Assembly: GCA_937931645.1 (NCBI GenBank) | Contig: CALHAR010000009.1 | Span: forward strand, 124,001 to 188,000 | Source: an uncultured Alphaproteobacteria bacterium | GTDB taxonomy: Bacteria; Pseudomonadota; Alphaproteobacteria; Micavibrionales; Micavibrionaceae | Length of the DNA stretch: 64,000 nt | Reading direction: 5' to 3' | Shown: in pieces, positions 27,701 through 37,490 of the stretch | Numbering within the stretch: position 1 is the first letter of the stretch | Layout of the letters: each line of letters begins with the position of its first letter | Made by a program: the position numbers and the translations under genes | The notes under the pieces: generated by a model | Databases searched by the model: none | The model's input: only the letters and a program-made list of their open reading frames with translations | Told to the model about the DNA's origin: nothing

Positions 27701-28972
27701 CTATGGTTTTGGATTTGGAGCGACACCAGTTGGTTTGCTCTCGTTAATTTGCGGGAAGGCAGAAGAGAATTTTTCTAAAACAGGTTTAAGAGAGGCTTGC
27801 CAAAATAAATTGGCACGCATTCTTGTTGTTTTGTCTTCATGATTAAGCGCTTGATCTTTAATGATATCTAAGAGGTTATGAAGAGGGGATAAGCCACATG
27901 GCTTGTCTATAGAAGTGGCGCGTTTTAAATATCTACCAATTCCTAAAGGATAAACATGCTCCCCATCATTATGCTTTATATCGTCATTGGGATAGGCTTT
28001 GTCTTGATCTACATATTCAAGATATCCGATATTTGTATAGAGAACTGCTCCCATATAATGGTCAGCTTTTTGGATTGCGTTTTTAAATGTTGGCCATTTA
28101 TCCATTGCTTGCTTAGTAAAACCGAGACGAGGGCCATACATATCTTCGCGCTCATTGGCGTATTTAAGACGGCGCGGTGCGGTAAATTTAGGCGCGCCTA
28201 TCATAGAAGACAAGTTATGGCTTCCGTCAAAAATTTTCAAAACCCATACGATAGGTGATGCATTTTCAGACTCTATCATATTGTGAGTATAGGCACGGGT
28301 ATTTTTGAAGAGACTTATTTTATCCATACGGCCATCGTCATGAGATTTTGGCTTGCCCGTTTCGTCGAATGTAGCCATTTTTTTAGTCATTAATTTCAAG
28401 TTTGAAATCAGTATTTGTAGATTTTTTTGTTCTTTTTGAATCCAATCTCCTTTCTTAAAGTTAGGATATTGCTTTTCTAGCTCTTGCGCTGTGGCTTTTA
28501 TCTCCTGTTGTTTTTTTTGTTCAAACTGTATAAAACTTATTCCAAAATCTTCGATAGAGTCATGTCTTAGGGCGGTTCTTATGGCTGTTTCAAGTCCGCC
28601 ATATTCTTCTAATTGTTCTAAAGAAATATCGCCATTTTTAACTAAGTGTAAAAATTGTCGAATGTGGGATAATTGATGATACCACCCAATACTTCCGTCA
28701 TTTCGGTTTTTACTTTCTGCCAGTGTCGCTTCAAAATCTTTTTGCGCCATGTGAAATTCACACCCAATTAAGAATTCTTCAAATTTCTTTTTAATGCCTG
28801 CTTCGGCTTCATCTGTATTGATACTGGCTTTGGTTGGATAGCCATCTTCTATACCTTGCAATAAAAGTCTGATATTGGTTTTAATTTTTAATGAATAGTC
28901 GTCAGCCGTCCCTGTCACGTTCGAAAATGACGGTGTTATAGCAGGAGGGGATGGGTCGGTGAGTTTAGTCAT
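27701..28972 (-). CDS. Divergent RelA/SpoT-like HD-domain protein
   Basis: I see the order of metal-binding motifs of the (p)ppGpp hydrolase HD domain. Numbered from a TTG start at 29032 there are His123 (LSHIRQFL), RHDSIED with His157-Asp158 and Glu161-Asp162, and KIFDGSHN with Asp269. An R..YANEREDMYGPRLGF helix follows, like ETLDIYAPLAxRLG in Rel proteins. The synthetase, TGS and ACT domains are absent. Long charged insertions (about 165-245) separate the motifs. I give the ATG at 28972 as start; ATG at 29014 or TTG at 29032 are possible. Lying between dapE and dapD, it may be a stand-alone alarmone hydrolase or another metal phosphohydrolase. The activity is inference. Confidence 0.75.
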   Translation of the reverse strand: MTKLTDPSPPAITPSFSNVTGTADDYSLKIKTNIRLLLQGIEDGYPTKASINTDEAEAGIKKKFEEFLIGCEFHMAQKDFEATLAESKNRNDGSIGWYHQLSHIRQFLHLVKNGDISLEQLEEYGGLETAIRTALRHDSIEDFGISFIQFEQKKQQEIKATAQELEKQYPNFKKGDWIQKEQKNLQILISNLKLMTKKMATFDETGKPKSHDDGRMDKISLFKNTRAYTHNMIESENASPIVWVLKIFDGSHNLSSMIGAPKFTAPRRLKYANEREDMYGPRLGFTKQAMDKWPTFKNAIQKADHYMGAVLYTNIGYLEYVDQDKAYPNDDIKHNDGEHVYPLGIGRYLKRATSIDKPCGLSPLHNLLDIIKDQALNHEDKTTRMRANLFWQASLKPVLEKFSSAFPQINESKPTGVAPNPKP

Positions 28973-29148
28973 TAAAATATTATCTAAAGTTATGGTAAAA
29001 AAACTTTTACGCATTAAACGCTGACAAATCAAGTAAAATATGACAAATAATTACAATTAAACTGAATAATACCCATAGAATACGCCAATCATAGCATAAA
29101 AAACGCTAAAAATGGCTGAAAACTATTATTGAGTAAGTTTTTAGACGT

Positions 29149-29976
29149 TTAATCGCGTAGCAAATCATTGATAGAGGTTTTGGAGCGCGTTTTCTCGTCG
29201 ACACGCTTCACAATGACGGCGCAGGCCAGATGCGGGGCATCGGGTGTTTTGCCTGGCAATGTTCCCGGGACAACGACAGAATAGGCAGGAACACGACCAA
29301 AATGGACTTCGCCAGTGGCGCGATCAACAATCTTGGTCGAGGCACCCAAGAATACACCCATAGAGATAACGGCACCCTCTTCGACGATAACGCCTTCGGC
29401 AACTTCACTGCGGGCGCCAATAAAGACGTTATCTTCAATAATAACAGGGCCTGCTTGTAGCGGTTCTAAAACACCGCCGATTCCTGTCCCGCCAGAGATA
29501 TGACAGTTCTTACCAATTTGTGCGCATGAGCCGATTGTCGCCCATGTATCAACCATAGTTCCTGTATCAACATAGGCCCCTAAATTAACGAAGCTGGGCA
29601 TCAAAACAACATGAGGGGCGATATAGGCAGAGTGACGGACAATGCAATTAGGAACAGCGCGAAAGCCTGCTGTTTTAAAGGTAGCATCACCCCAGCTATC
29701 AAATTTAGACGGTACTTTATCCCACCATGTAGAATTTCCAGGGCCGCCAGAAATGGCGCTCATATCATTTAAACGAAAAGAAAGAAGAACTGCTTTTTTA
29801 AGCCATTGATTGACATGCCACTCTTTTTTTCCTTGGTTATCAACTTTTTCAGCAATACGCGCTTCACCTTTATCAAGGCTATTTAGAGCAGACTGCACCG
29901 CATCACGGATTTCACCTTTAGTTTCTAAATTAACTTGGTCGCGGTTTTCCCACGCTTGGTTGATAATATTTTCCAT
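29149..29976 (-). CDS. dapD: Tetrahydrodipicolinate N-succinyltransferase
   Basis: DapD transfers succinyl from succinyl-CoA to tetrahydrodipicolinate in the lysine/DAP pathway. The 275-residue protein has the helical N-terminal domain and a left-handed beta-helix with hexapeptide repeats ([20 protein letters not shown], then [16 protein letters not shown]). It matches the usual length. Confidence 0.97.
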   Translation of the reverse strand: MENIINQAWENRDQVNLETKGEIRDAVQSALNSLDKGEARIAEKVDNQGKKEWHVNQWLKKAVLLSFRLNDMSAISGGPGNSTWWDKVPSKFDSWGDATFKTAGFRAVPNCIVRHSAYIAPHVVLMPSFVNLGAYVDTGTMVDTWATIGSCAQIGKNCHISGGTGIGGVLEPLQAGPVIIEDNVFIGARSEVAEGVIVEEGAVISMGVFLGASTKIVDRATGEVHFGRVPAYSVVVPGTLPGKTPDAPHLACAVIVKRVDEKTRSKTSINDLLRD

Positions 29977-29991
29977 GGTTTTAATTTTCTT

Positions 29992-30480
29992 CTATTTTGT
30001 TTTTTGAATAGGGTCATCTTTATAGAGTTTTGAGATAATTTCAAAGATAAAAGCGGTACTCCAGCCAAATAAAATGAATCCATTCGCCGCTTCAAATGCA
30101 CTCAGCAATCTCCATTCTTTATTTAAATAGATATCCCCAAAACCGACAGTTGTGAAGCTACTGGTTGAAAAATATAAAGCGGTTTCTATATCTTGCAGGA
30201 TATCAGGCGCCAAATAATAAAATAGGAAAGCCCATAACCAAATCTGTAAAATATGAGTTAAGAAAACACCTAAGACAGCCATCACCATCATCGGCATTTT
30301 CCACAATCTATTGAAAATCTTAAAGATTTTAGGGCCTATCTGTTCAAGAAAGATGACTAATCTATCAAGGGATATAGCATGAATAATAACGGTTAAACCA
30401 ATCATGAAACATCCGATTAAAAGTTGTTCTATCAGCATTTTTAAATATCCTAAATTGAGCCGTTTTTTTATATCTAACAT
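29992..30480 (-). CDS. Small two-helix K+ channel-like protein
   Basis: The 162-residue membrane protein has hydrophobic segments at about 15-35, 65-92 and 121-145 and a pore loop with selectivity filter TVGFGD at 111-116. It belongs to the ion-channel 2 family and lacks the C-terminal RCK domain. It probably assembles as a tetramer in the inner membrane. It lies 15 bases upstream of dapD on the same strand. Confidence 0.88.
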   Translation of the reverse strand: MLDIKKRLNLGYLKMLIEQLLIGCFMIGLTVIIHAISLDRLVIFLEQIGPKIFKIFNRLWKMPMMVMAVLGVFLTHILQIWLWAFLFYYLAPDILQDIETALYFSTSSFTTVGFGDIYLNKEWRLLSAFEAANGFILFGWSTAFIFEIISKLYKDDPIQKTK

Positions 30481-30498
30481 ATTTAATGACGTTATAAT

Positions 30499-31458
30499 AT
30501 GCCCATGAAATGTGACATTACATGGAATAAATTAAGCGTGGCCGAGTGGGAAGAACGTTTTAAGACGATCAAGCGCAGCAATGTCTTACAAAGTTACCAT
30601 TATGCCCGCGCCATTTGTAAGTTACAGCACCAACGGGCGCGTTGGGGTGTGATTATGATTGATGGTCAGGAAGCTGGATTGGTGCAAATCACCGAGGCTA
30701 GTTTTTTGTTTAAATTATTTCATGGCGTTATTTTAGATCGTGGGCCGCTCTGGTTTGATGGTTATGGCGGCGCGGCGCATATTAGTGCGTTTTTTAAAAT
30801 TTTTAACGCGCAGTTCCCACAACGCTTTGGCCGTAAAAGACGTATTATCCCTGAAATTGAATCAGGGATGACGATAGAAAAAATCCTCACACAATGTGGC
30901 CTTACCCCTGTTTCAAATAGTGCCAAATACCAAACTTTATGGTGGGATTTAGACATGGACGATGAAACCGCACGGACAAATCTAAAAAGCAACTGGCGCG
31001 GTGCTTTGAAAAAAGCAGAAGGGCGTGATGATGTAACAATCACATGGGATGATCAGGGTAAATTTTACCCGTGGCTACGCCAAACATACGTACAAGATAA
31101 GAAAAGCCGCGGCTATTCAGGTGTTTCTCCTAAGTTGCTGGATAATATTGCCTTATTTTCAACATTAGAGTCCCCTATGGTTATTGGTAAGGCGAGTATA
31201 GGCGAGTGTGATATCGCGACTGTGATGTTTTTATGTCATGGACAAAGCGCGACCTATCAAATTGGCTGGTCATCGGAGCAAGGGCGCAACGCAAACGCGC
31301 ATCATTTACTTCTTTGGCAGGCACGGTCTATGCTACGCTCAAAGAATATCAAAGATATGGACTTAGGAGGTATAAACGATGAAACAGCCAAAGGTGTTAA
31401 AAAATTCAAAGAAGGCACAGGCGCGCGATCTCTTACATTGGTTGGCCATTACAGCTAG
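30499..31458 (+). CDS. FemAB/GNAT-like acyltransferase
   Basis: The 319-residue protein shows the FemAB-type acyl-transferase layout. An N-terminal half has LQSYHYARAICK; a middle helix follows (LKSNWRGALKKAEG); the C-terminal half ends with LGGINDETAKGVKKFKEGTG, the usual product-binding loop of this family. Members add amino acids to lipid II or acylate polysaccharides. The substrate here cannot be read from sequence. Its last 80 bases overlap the next gene. Confidence 0.8.
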   Translation: MPMKCDITWNKLSVAEWEERFKTIKRSNVLQSYHYARAICKLQHQRARWGVIMIDGQEAGLVQITEASFLFKLFHGVILDRGPLWFDGYGGAAHISAFFKIFNAQFPQRFGRKRRIIPEIESGMTIEKILTQCGLTPVSNSAKYQTLWWDLDMDDETARTNLKSNWRGALKKAEGRDDVTITWDDQGKFYPWLRQTYVQDKKSRGYSGVSPKLLDNIALFSTLESPMVIGKASIGECDIATVMFLCHGQSATYQIGWSSEQGRNANAHHLLLWQARSMLRSKNIKDMDLGGINDETAKGVKKFKEGTGARSLTLVGHYS

Positions 31459-32287
31459 TGTTTTATTCGTTGCTGCTTTTTTATTGGCTTTACCTTCTTT
31501 TGCGCAATCACCGCTTCATCAGGGTCAGCAACAAGTTCAGTATGATGTTTATGCAGGCGGTATTCACGCTCTGCAGGCCAACCTCAATGTCGATATGAAA
31601 GGAAGCGAGCGTTATAGCCTTTCTTTAACCGCCAAAACGCACGGTTTATTGGCGAAGTTAGCGCCATGGCAGGGTAAATTTGAAAGTCACGGCTGGCAAC
31701 AAACAATTCATAAACCAGAATTGCATCAATCGACAACGACGTGGCGCGATAGCAAAGAAATTAAAAAATATAGCTATAATAAAGATGGTTCTTTTAAGTC
31801 TTACAGTGTCAAAGATGGGGGGAAGGCTGAATCGTTCCGAAAAGTTGATGCGAAGCTGACGCAAGGAACGAGCGATGTTTTAACAGCGACCTTAAATACA
31901 ATGCAGGTTATTGCCAAGACAGATAAGTGCGAAGGAACAACAGATGTTTTTGATGGTAAGCGCCGCTTTAAGCTGGTCTTTAAGGAGAAAAAGCAAGTTG
32001 AATTGGAAAGATCTCGCTGGAATGCCTATAGCGGGCCTGCTGTAGAATGCAGCGCAGAAGTACAGCCTATTGCAGGGAAGTGGCATGAAAAACCTCGTGG
32101 CTGGATGTCTATTCAAGAGCAAGGGCGTGAGCAGGGCACTATACCAACCGTCTGGTTTGCCCAAATACAAGAAGGTGCGGTTGCTGTACCCGTAAAGGTA
32201 CGTGTGAAGACATCCTATGGTACGCTTTTTATGCATATGACGCAGTATGAAACTGAGGGTAAAGCCCTAACCTTAAAAGATAAATAA
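31379..32287 (+). CDS. DUF3108 periplasmic protein
   Basis: The 302-residue exported protein has a signal peptide ending near residue 43 (PSFAQS) and a beta-rich DUF3108 domain: QVQYDVYAGGIHALQANL, then alternating strands. The start is supported by a perfect AGGAGG eight bases upstream of the ATG, placed inside the preceding gene, giving an 80-base out-of-frame overlap. DUF3108 proteins are periplasmic and of unknown function. Coupling to the FemAB-like gene hints at envelope work. Confidence 0.87.
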   Translation: MKQPKVLKNSKKAQARDLLHWLAITASVLFVAAFLLALPSFAQSPLHQGQQQVQYDVYAGGIHALQANLNVDMKGSERYSLSLTAKTHGLLAKLAPWQGKFESHGWQQTIHKPELHQSTTTWRDSKEIKKYSYNKDGSFKSYSVKDGGKAESFRKVDAKLTQGTSDVLTATLNTMQVIAKTDKCEGTTDVFDGKRRFKLVFKEKKQVELERSRWNAYSGPAVECSAEVQPIAGKWHEKPRGWMSIQEQGREQGTIPTVWFAQIQEGAVAVPVKVRVKTSYGTLFMHMTQYETEGKALTLKDK

Positions 32288-32370
32288 TTTCGGAAGCTTC
32301 CTTAATATATGTCACTTTTTGCAACATGTTGTGACTTGTTTGATGCGCTATTTTATATAGAAATGTTACT

Positions 32371-33711
32371 ATGACAGAGAACTCAAACCTTGCGATTATT
32401 ATTTTGGCGGCCGGTAAAGGAAGCCGAATGAAATCTGGCTTACCAAAAGTGATGCATAAAATTGCTGGGCGGCCGATGCTGGGGTGGTTGATTGAAACTT
32501 GCGAAAGCTTGAACCCGACCAAGTTTATTGTTGTGACTGCGCCTGGCATGGACGAGGTTGTTGATGCCGTTTCTCCACATTTGGTTGTTTTCCAAAAAGA
32601 ACAAAATGGAACAGGCGATGCGGTGAAACCTGCGCTGGAGCACTTAAAAGATTTTAAAGGCCGTGTCCTTATTTTAATGGGGGATGAGCCTTTTGTGAAT
32701 TTAACTGTTATTCAAGATATGATTAAGTATGACGGTATTGCCGCGATGGCGGTGACGCTTGACGATCCTGCGGGACTGGGGCGGTTAATGTTGGACGGTG
32801 ATGGTTATTTAAAATCTATTATTGAAGAAAAAGACTGCACCGCAGAACAGCTGAAGATTAAACAGGGGAATGCCGCTAATTATTGTATCCCTGCTGATAA
32901 GCTATCAAACTGGGTTGAACAAATTACGAATGATAATGCGCAAAATGAATATTACTTAACTGACCTTCCCCAAATTGCCGCCAAAGATGGCATTAAAACA
33001 AAAGTCTTTAATGTTGATATTGAAGGAAGCTGGGGCATTAATAATCGCGAACAACTCGCCGCCCATGAAAAGCTTGCGCAACAAAAATTGCGTCAAAAAG
33101 CGATGCAACAAGGTGTGACAATGATGGATCCAGAAAGTGTGACACTTTCTTGGGATACAGAATTTGGCCAAGATATTATCATTGAACCAAATGTGTATTT
33201 GGGTCCTTGGACGTCTATTGAAGATAACGTTGTTATTCATGCGTTCTCTTATATTGAGGGTGCTATTATTGAAGAAGGTGCAGAAATTGGCCCTTATGCT
33301 CGTATCCGCCCTAAATCGGTGATTGGCCAAGGGGCGAGCGTTGGTAACTTTATTGAGGTTAATCGATCGCACTTAAAAGCTGGTGCAAAGGCCAAACATG
33401 TCTCCTACTTAGGGGATGCAACAATCGGTGAAAAAACCAATATCGGTGCGGGAACAATCATCGCCAATTATGATGGGTTTTTTAAACATGAAACCCACAT
33501 TGGTAAAAATGTTTTTGTGGGGTCAAACAGTACAATTATTTCCCCTGTGGACATTGATGATGGCGCTATTATTGCGGCGGGGTCAAATATAAATAAAAAT
33601 ATCACAGAAAATGCGATGGCGATTGGCCGTTCTAAACAGGAAAACCACCCAGGTTGGGCAACGCAATATCGTAATATTAAAAGTGAACAAAAGAAACGTG
33701 AAGAAGATTAA
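32371..33711 (+). CDS. glmU: Bifunctional GlmU (UDP-GlcNAc synthesis)
   Basis: GlmU acetylates glucosamine-1-P and then uridylates it to UDP-GlcNAc for peptidoglycan and LPS. The 446-residue product has the pyrophosphorylase signature LAAGKGSRMKSGLPKVMH at the N-terminus and the C-terminal left-handed beta-helix acetyltransferase (GAGTIIANYDG). It is five bases upstream of glmS, so both hexosamine steps are co-transcribed. Confidence 0.97.
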   Translation: MTENSNLAIIILAAGKGSRMKSGLPKVMHKIAGRPMLGWLIETCESLNPTKFIVVTAPGMDEVVDAVSPHLVVFQKEQNGTGDAVKPALEHLKDFKGRVLILMGDEPFVNLTVIQDMIKYDGIAAMAVTLDDPAGLGRLMLDGDGYLKSIIEEKDCTAEQLKIKQGNAANYCIPADKLSNWVEQITNDNAQNEYYLTDLPQIAAKDGIKTKVFNVDIEGSWGINNREQLAAHEKLAQQKLRQKAMQQGVTMMDPESVTLSWDTEFGQDIIIEPNVYLGPWTSIEDNVVIHAFSYIEGAIIEEGAEIGPYARIRPKSVIGQGASVGNFIEVNRSHLKAGAKAKHVSYLGDATIGEKTNIGAGTIIANYDGFFKHETHIGKNVFVGSNSTIISPVDIDDGAIIAAGSNINKNITENAMAIGRSKQENHPGWATQYRNIKSEQKKREED

Positions 33712-33716
33712 ATAAT

Positions 33717-35546
33717 ATGTGTGGAATTATTGGAATTGTAGGGAATGAAGACGCCGCACCAAGAGTTTTGGAAGGGCTAGAGCGTCTTGAATATCGTGGA
33801 TATGATTCTGCGGGGATAGCCACTTTAAAAAACGGCCATATTGACCGCCGTCGCGCCGAAGGCAAACTGGTTCATTTAAAAGATTTACTAAAGGAAAGCC
33901 CCTTGCAGGGAAATATTGGCATTGGCCATACAAGATGGGCGACCCATGGTGGTCCAACAACCAATAATGCGCATCCGCATGCGACCGAAAAAGTTGCCGT
34001 TGTACATAATGGTATCATTGAAAATTATGCGGAGATTAAAGAGGAATTAAAAGGTCTCCAATGTCGGTTTGAAACCGATACGGATACTGAAGTTATCGCA
34101 CATTTGGTGACGCATTATTTAACACAAGGTGACAGCCCGCAAATTGCGGCAGATAAAGCATTTGACCGTTTAGAAGGTGCTTATGCTTTGGCGCTTATTT
34201 TCACGGGCGAACATAATTTAATGATTGGCGCACGTCAGGGCACGCCTCTGGCGGTGGGTTATGGTGAAGGCGAGATGTTTTTGGCATCTGACTCTTATGC
34301 GCTTGCGCCCTTAACCAAAAAAATATGTTTTTTAGAAGATGGTGACCGCGTCACTATGACCAAAGATTCGGTTCGTATTTATACGGCAAAGAATGATAAT
34401 GTTGACCGCCAAATCCGTATTACCGCGCAGTCTGGCGCGACAACGGGTAAGGGTGAATATCCGCATTTCATGTTGAAAGAAATTTATGAACAGCCCGCAG
34501 TTATTGGCGATACGCTTAATTCATTTATTAACCCTGCAACAGGGGAGATTACGTTACCTGATAAGGTGTTGGATGCGGTTGATAAAGCGCCACGTATTAC
34601 GCTGATTGCTTGTGGTACGGCGTCTTACGCCTGTTTAGTGGCGAAATACTGGTTCGAGCAAATTGTTCGTATTCCGTGCGAGGTTGATATTGCGTCTGAA
34701 TTTAGATATCGCGAGGCGCCACTGCCAAAAGATGGGGTTTGTATCTTTGTGTCACAATCGGGTGAAACCTTAGATACGTTAGAAGCGTTGCGATATTGTA
34801 AACGCCAAGACCAAACTATTTTATCTATCGTCAATACAATTGAAAGCACGATTGAGCGTGAATCTGATTTAGTCCTTCATACATTAGCAGGGCCAGAAAT
34901 TGGCGTTGCCTCGACCAAGGCTTTCACAACGCAACTAACAACACTGGCGTGTCTTGTTTTGGCGTTGGCGTTTAAACGCGGAACGATTGCTGAAGATGAT
35001 CGTAAAGATTATGCCGATGCTTTGCGTCATTTACCTAAAGTTGCGGCGCAAATTTTAAACCACGATGAAGAAATAAAAGACATCGCGCGGAATGTTTTTC
35101 AGGCGCGTGATATGCTCTATATTGCTCGTGGTAGTCTATATCCCATTGCGCTGGAAGGTGCGTTAAAGTTGAAAGAAATATCCTATATTCACGCCGAAGG
35201 GTACGCCGCAGGGGAGATGAAGCATGGGCCTATCGCTCTCATTGATGAAAATGTGCCTGTGGTGGTCATTGCCCCTTCCAATGATAGGCTTTTCGAAAAA
35301 ACATTATCGAATGTTCAAGAAACTGTTGCCCGCGGCGGTAAAATTATGTTGTTTTCTGATGGGGATGGGACACAAAAAATGTCTGACATAACCAAATGGT
35401 CTGTCACATTGGGGGACGTACACCCCTTTGTTGCGCCTATTCTTTATACTATCCCTGTGCAGCTCTTGTCATACCATGTTGCTGTTGCCAAAGGCACCGA
35501 CGTTGACCAACCAAGAAATTTGGCCAAATCCGTCACGGTGGAGTGA
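33717..35546 (+). CDS. glmS: Glucosamine-6-phosphate synthase
   Basis: GlmS makes glucosamine-6-P from fructose-6-P and glutamine. The 609-residue protein begins MCGIIGIVG with the N-terminal Cys nucleophile of the glutaminase domain. Two SIS isomerase domains follow (CGTASYAC, SQSGETLDTL) and it ends in the conserved LAKSVTVE. I see no glmS ribozyme, as expected outside Firmicutes. Confidence 0.98.
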   Translation: MCGIIGIVGNEDAAPRVLEGLERLEYRGYDSAGIATLKNGHIDRRRAEGKLVHLKDLLKESPLQGNIGIGHTRWATHGGPTTNNAHPHATEKVAVVHNGIIENYAEIKEELKGLQCRFETDTDTEVIAHLVTHYLTQGDSPQIAADKAFDRLEGAYALALIFTGEHNLMIGARQGTPLAVGYGEGEMFLASDSYALAPLTKKICFLEDGDRVTMTKDSVRIYTAKNDNVDRQIRITAQSGATTGKGEYPHFMLKEIYEQPAVIGDTLNSFINPATGEITLPDKVLDAVDKAPRITLIACGTASYACLVAKYWFEQIVRIPCEVDIASEFRYREAPLPKDGVCIFVSQSGETLDTLEALRYCKRQDQTILSIVNTIESTIERESDLVLHTLAGPEIGVASTKAFTTQLTTLACLVLALAFKRGTIAEDDRKDYADALRHLPKVAAQILNHDEEIKDIARNVFQARDMLYIARGSLYPIALEGALKLKEISYIHAEGYAAGEMKHGPIALIDENVPVVVIAPSNDRLFEKTLSNVQETVARGGKIMLFSDGDGTQKMSDITKWSVTLGDVHPFVAPILYTIPVQLLSYHVAVAKGTDVDQPRNLAKSVTVE

Positions 35547-35547
35547 T

Positions 35548-36003
35548 TTAATTTGAGGGAAAAGTACCTGTTAGGTTATCTTTTTCAATATTATCAACTG
35601 CTTCATTATATTTTGCGCACGCCCCTGTGGTGCTGTCACGTTCGATACGCTCAATAATCTGGTCTTTATTTGTTATGACTTTGATTTTGCAATAATATCT
35701 GTTGCGGCTTCTTGAATATGGCGCACCAAATACGACACCAACCCCGCCAAATGCGCCGCCTCCTGAATTATAACCCCCATAAGTTGTGATAGGTCTGTCT
35801 ATTGTTTCTGAGTTTTCACGACCCCAGATATAGACTTCTCTATCATCAATGGTGAACTTATCGTCAGGGATACCAAGATAATGGATAGCGACATCTATGT
35901 GCTGATCGTTAAGGCGCTGTAAGTTTGTATCCAACTTCTTATGCGAACACCCAGATAGAGCGATAGCGATAAATAAGAATGAGAATATTTTGTAGCGCAT
36001 CAT
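35548..36003 (-). CDS. Small lipoprotein, function unknown
   Basis: The 151-residue protein has a lipoprotein signal (ALSGC, Cys19). A compact domain with a HYLGIPDDKFTIDDREVYIWG segment is reminiscent of small outer-membrane-assembly-type folds, and a Gly-rich patch follows. It converges with glmS with one base between the stops. No function can be assigned. Confidence 0.8.
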   Translation of the reverse strand: MMRYKIFSFLFIAIALSGCSHKKLDTNLQRLNDQHIDVAIHYLGIPDDKFTIDDREVYIWGRENSETIDRPITTYGGYNSGGGAFGGVGVVFGAPYSRSRNRYYCKIKVITNKDQIIERIERDSTTGACAKYNEAVDNIEKDNLTGTFPSN

Positions 36004-36140
36004 TTTGATACCTTGTTAAGGGCGTATTATATTAATTTAATGTGCCATATATTATATTTATAAACAACGTCGTCAATTTATGTTATTTCTTTATCAGTTA
36101 ACTTTTATAAGAAGTTTTATAAATACGGGATAATTAATAG

Positions 36141-36812
36141 ATGACTAAAAAACAACTCGCTCCTCTTTATTGGTTATGGATTCCTATCGTTGCGATGTGC
36201 ATTCAAATTATCCTGGAGGTTTCAATTGATTCTAAAACGCTTTCCATTATGCACTCCGAAAATGGATTACATGAAAGTTTGCAAGCATTATTAATGATAA
36301 TTTCATTTTTCGTGGCCCTTTATTGCACGGTTAATTCAAAGATTTCACGTACCCTTATTTTGCGCGGTTGGTTTGCCTTGGCGGCGCTTTGTTGTTTTTA
36401 CGTTGCGGGTGAAGAGGTTAGCTGGGGACAACATATATGGGATTGGGCAACGCCGGAGTTTTGGAGCGAGGTGAATGACCAACAAGAAACCAATCTGCAT
36501 AACACGTCGTCTTGGTTCGATCAGAAGCCACGCTTATTATTGATATTAGCGATTGTCATCGGTACGATGATTATTCCACTATTGAAAAAATATAATTTAT
36601 TGACCCTTCCGGCTCAATTAGATGAGCTTTTACCCACTAAGAATCTATTGGTTGTCGCTTTATTTGTCGTTGTACCGCAGCTTATAGAAAAAATATCCGA
36701 ATTATTTGATATCGTTTTATTTGTAAGGTTTAGCGAGGTGCAAGAGCTTTATATCTTTTATTTTGTGATGTTATATTTACTCACTCTCAAGAATAAAATT
36801 AATGAGTCTTGA
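36141..36812 (+). CDS. Polytopic membrane protein with EE-SWGQ and NLHN motifs
   Basis: The 223-residue inner-membrane protein has about six hydrophobic segments. Between the third and fourth lies a conserved-looking block with GEEVSWGQ and, about 25 residues later, QQETNLHN. Paired Glu/His/Asn near the membrane could form a metal or catalytic site. I recall similar uncharacterised proteins with this motif pair but cannot name a function. It stands alone with about 130 bases on each side. Confidence 0.8.
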   Translation: MTKKQLAPLYWLWIPIVAMCIQIILEVSIDSKTLSIMHSENGLHESLQALLMIISFFVALYCTVNSKISRTLILRGWFALAALCCFYVAGEEVSWGQHIWDWATPEFWSEVNDQQETNLHNTSSWFDQKPRLLLILAIVIGTMIIPLLKKYNLLTLPAQLDELLPTKNLLVVALFVVVPQLIEKISELFDIVLFVRFSEVQELYIFYFVMLYLLTLKNKINES

Positions 36813-36930
36813 GCAATTTTTAGAAAAATCTTGATTCTTTTCAGTTTTTAGTCTTTACTTATCATAATCAAAAAAATAAAACAGCCGTGATGATTGTCAC
36901 AAAGAGCTGTGAGTTAAACAGGGTATTACT

Positions 36931-37485
36931 ATGTCGAGACACAATGAGCTTGGCAATTCTTGGCCACCACGTGGATGGGATAGCCTAGGTTTTATAAAAG
37001 AATTAAATGGTCAGGCTATTGCCAAGGACCCCATGAAGGCAACCATTACGGGGCTTGCCTATAAAATTGAACCCGTTCCTATTTATCTAAAGAACAATAC
37101 CAAAAGTTACGTTTATAATTTGAGCATCAATGGATGGACATATTCCATTCAAAACGAAAGTCATGAATATAGCGTTTTATCTTTTAATATTCATGAACGT
37201 TTAAACGAGTCTTTATCGAAAGATAATTTTATTTTTGATATTAAAACAAAATCGCGCCCCCTTCTTTTAAATAACCGTTCGGCGAAACGCGCGTATGTGG
37301 CGGCCCTATTTATAATGAAACAAATTGTGAGTGGTCAAGTTCCAGATTATAATCGTATTCTAAGATTATATAAAATTCATCCCAGCCAACGTAGCTTATA
37401 TGAGATTGATAATACTCATGAAAAGCCAATCGACCGTGAGCTTATACCTTATTGCATTGATAGGGATTATGTAGGAAACGCGTGA
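36931..37485 (+). CDS. Hypothetical cytosolic protein
   Basis: The 184-residue protein has no signal peptide or membrane segment and no recognisable motif. It starts MSRHNELGNSWPPRGWDSL, and several Asn/Tyr-rich strands precede a helical C-terminal part. It converges with the TIGR02300-type gene, six bases between ends. The gene has typical base usage, so it is probably real, but I can say nothing of its role. Confidence 0.65.
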   Translation: MSRHNELGNSWPPRGWDSLGFIKELNGQAIAKDPMKATITGLAYKIEPVPIYLKNNTKSYVYNLSINGWTYSIQNESHEYSVLSFNIHERLNESLSKDNFIFDIKTKSRPLLLNNRSAKRAYVAALFIMKQIVSGQVPDYNRILRLYKIHPSQRSLYEIDNTHEKPIDRELIPYCIDRDYVGNA

Positions 37486-37490
37486 GTGTT

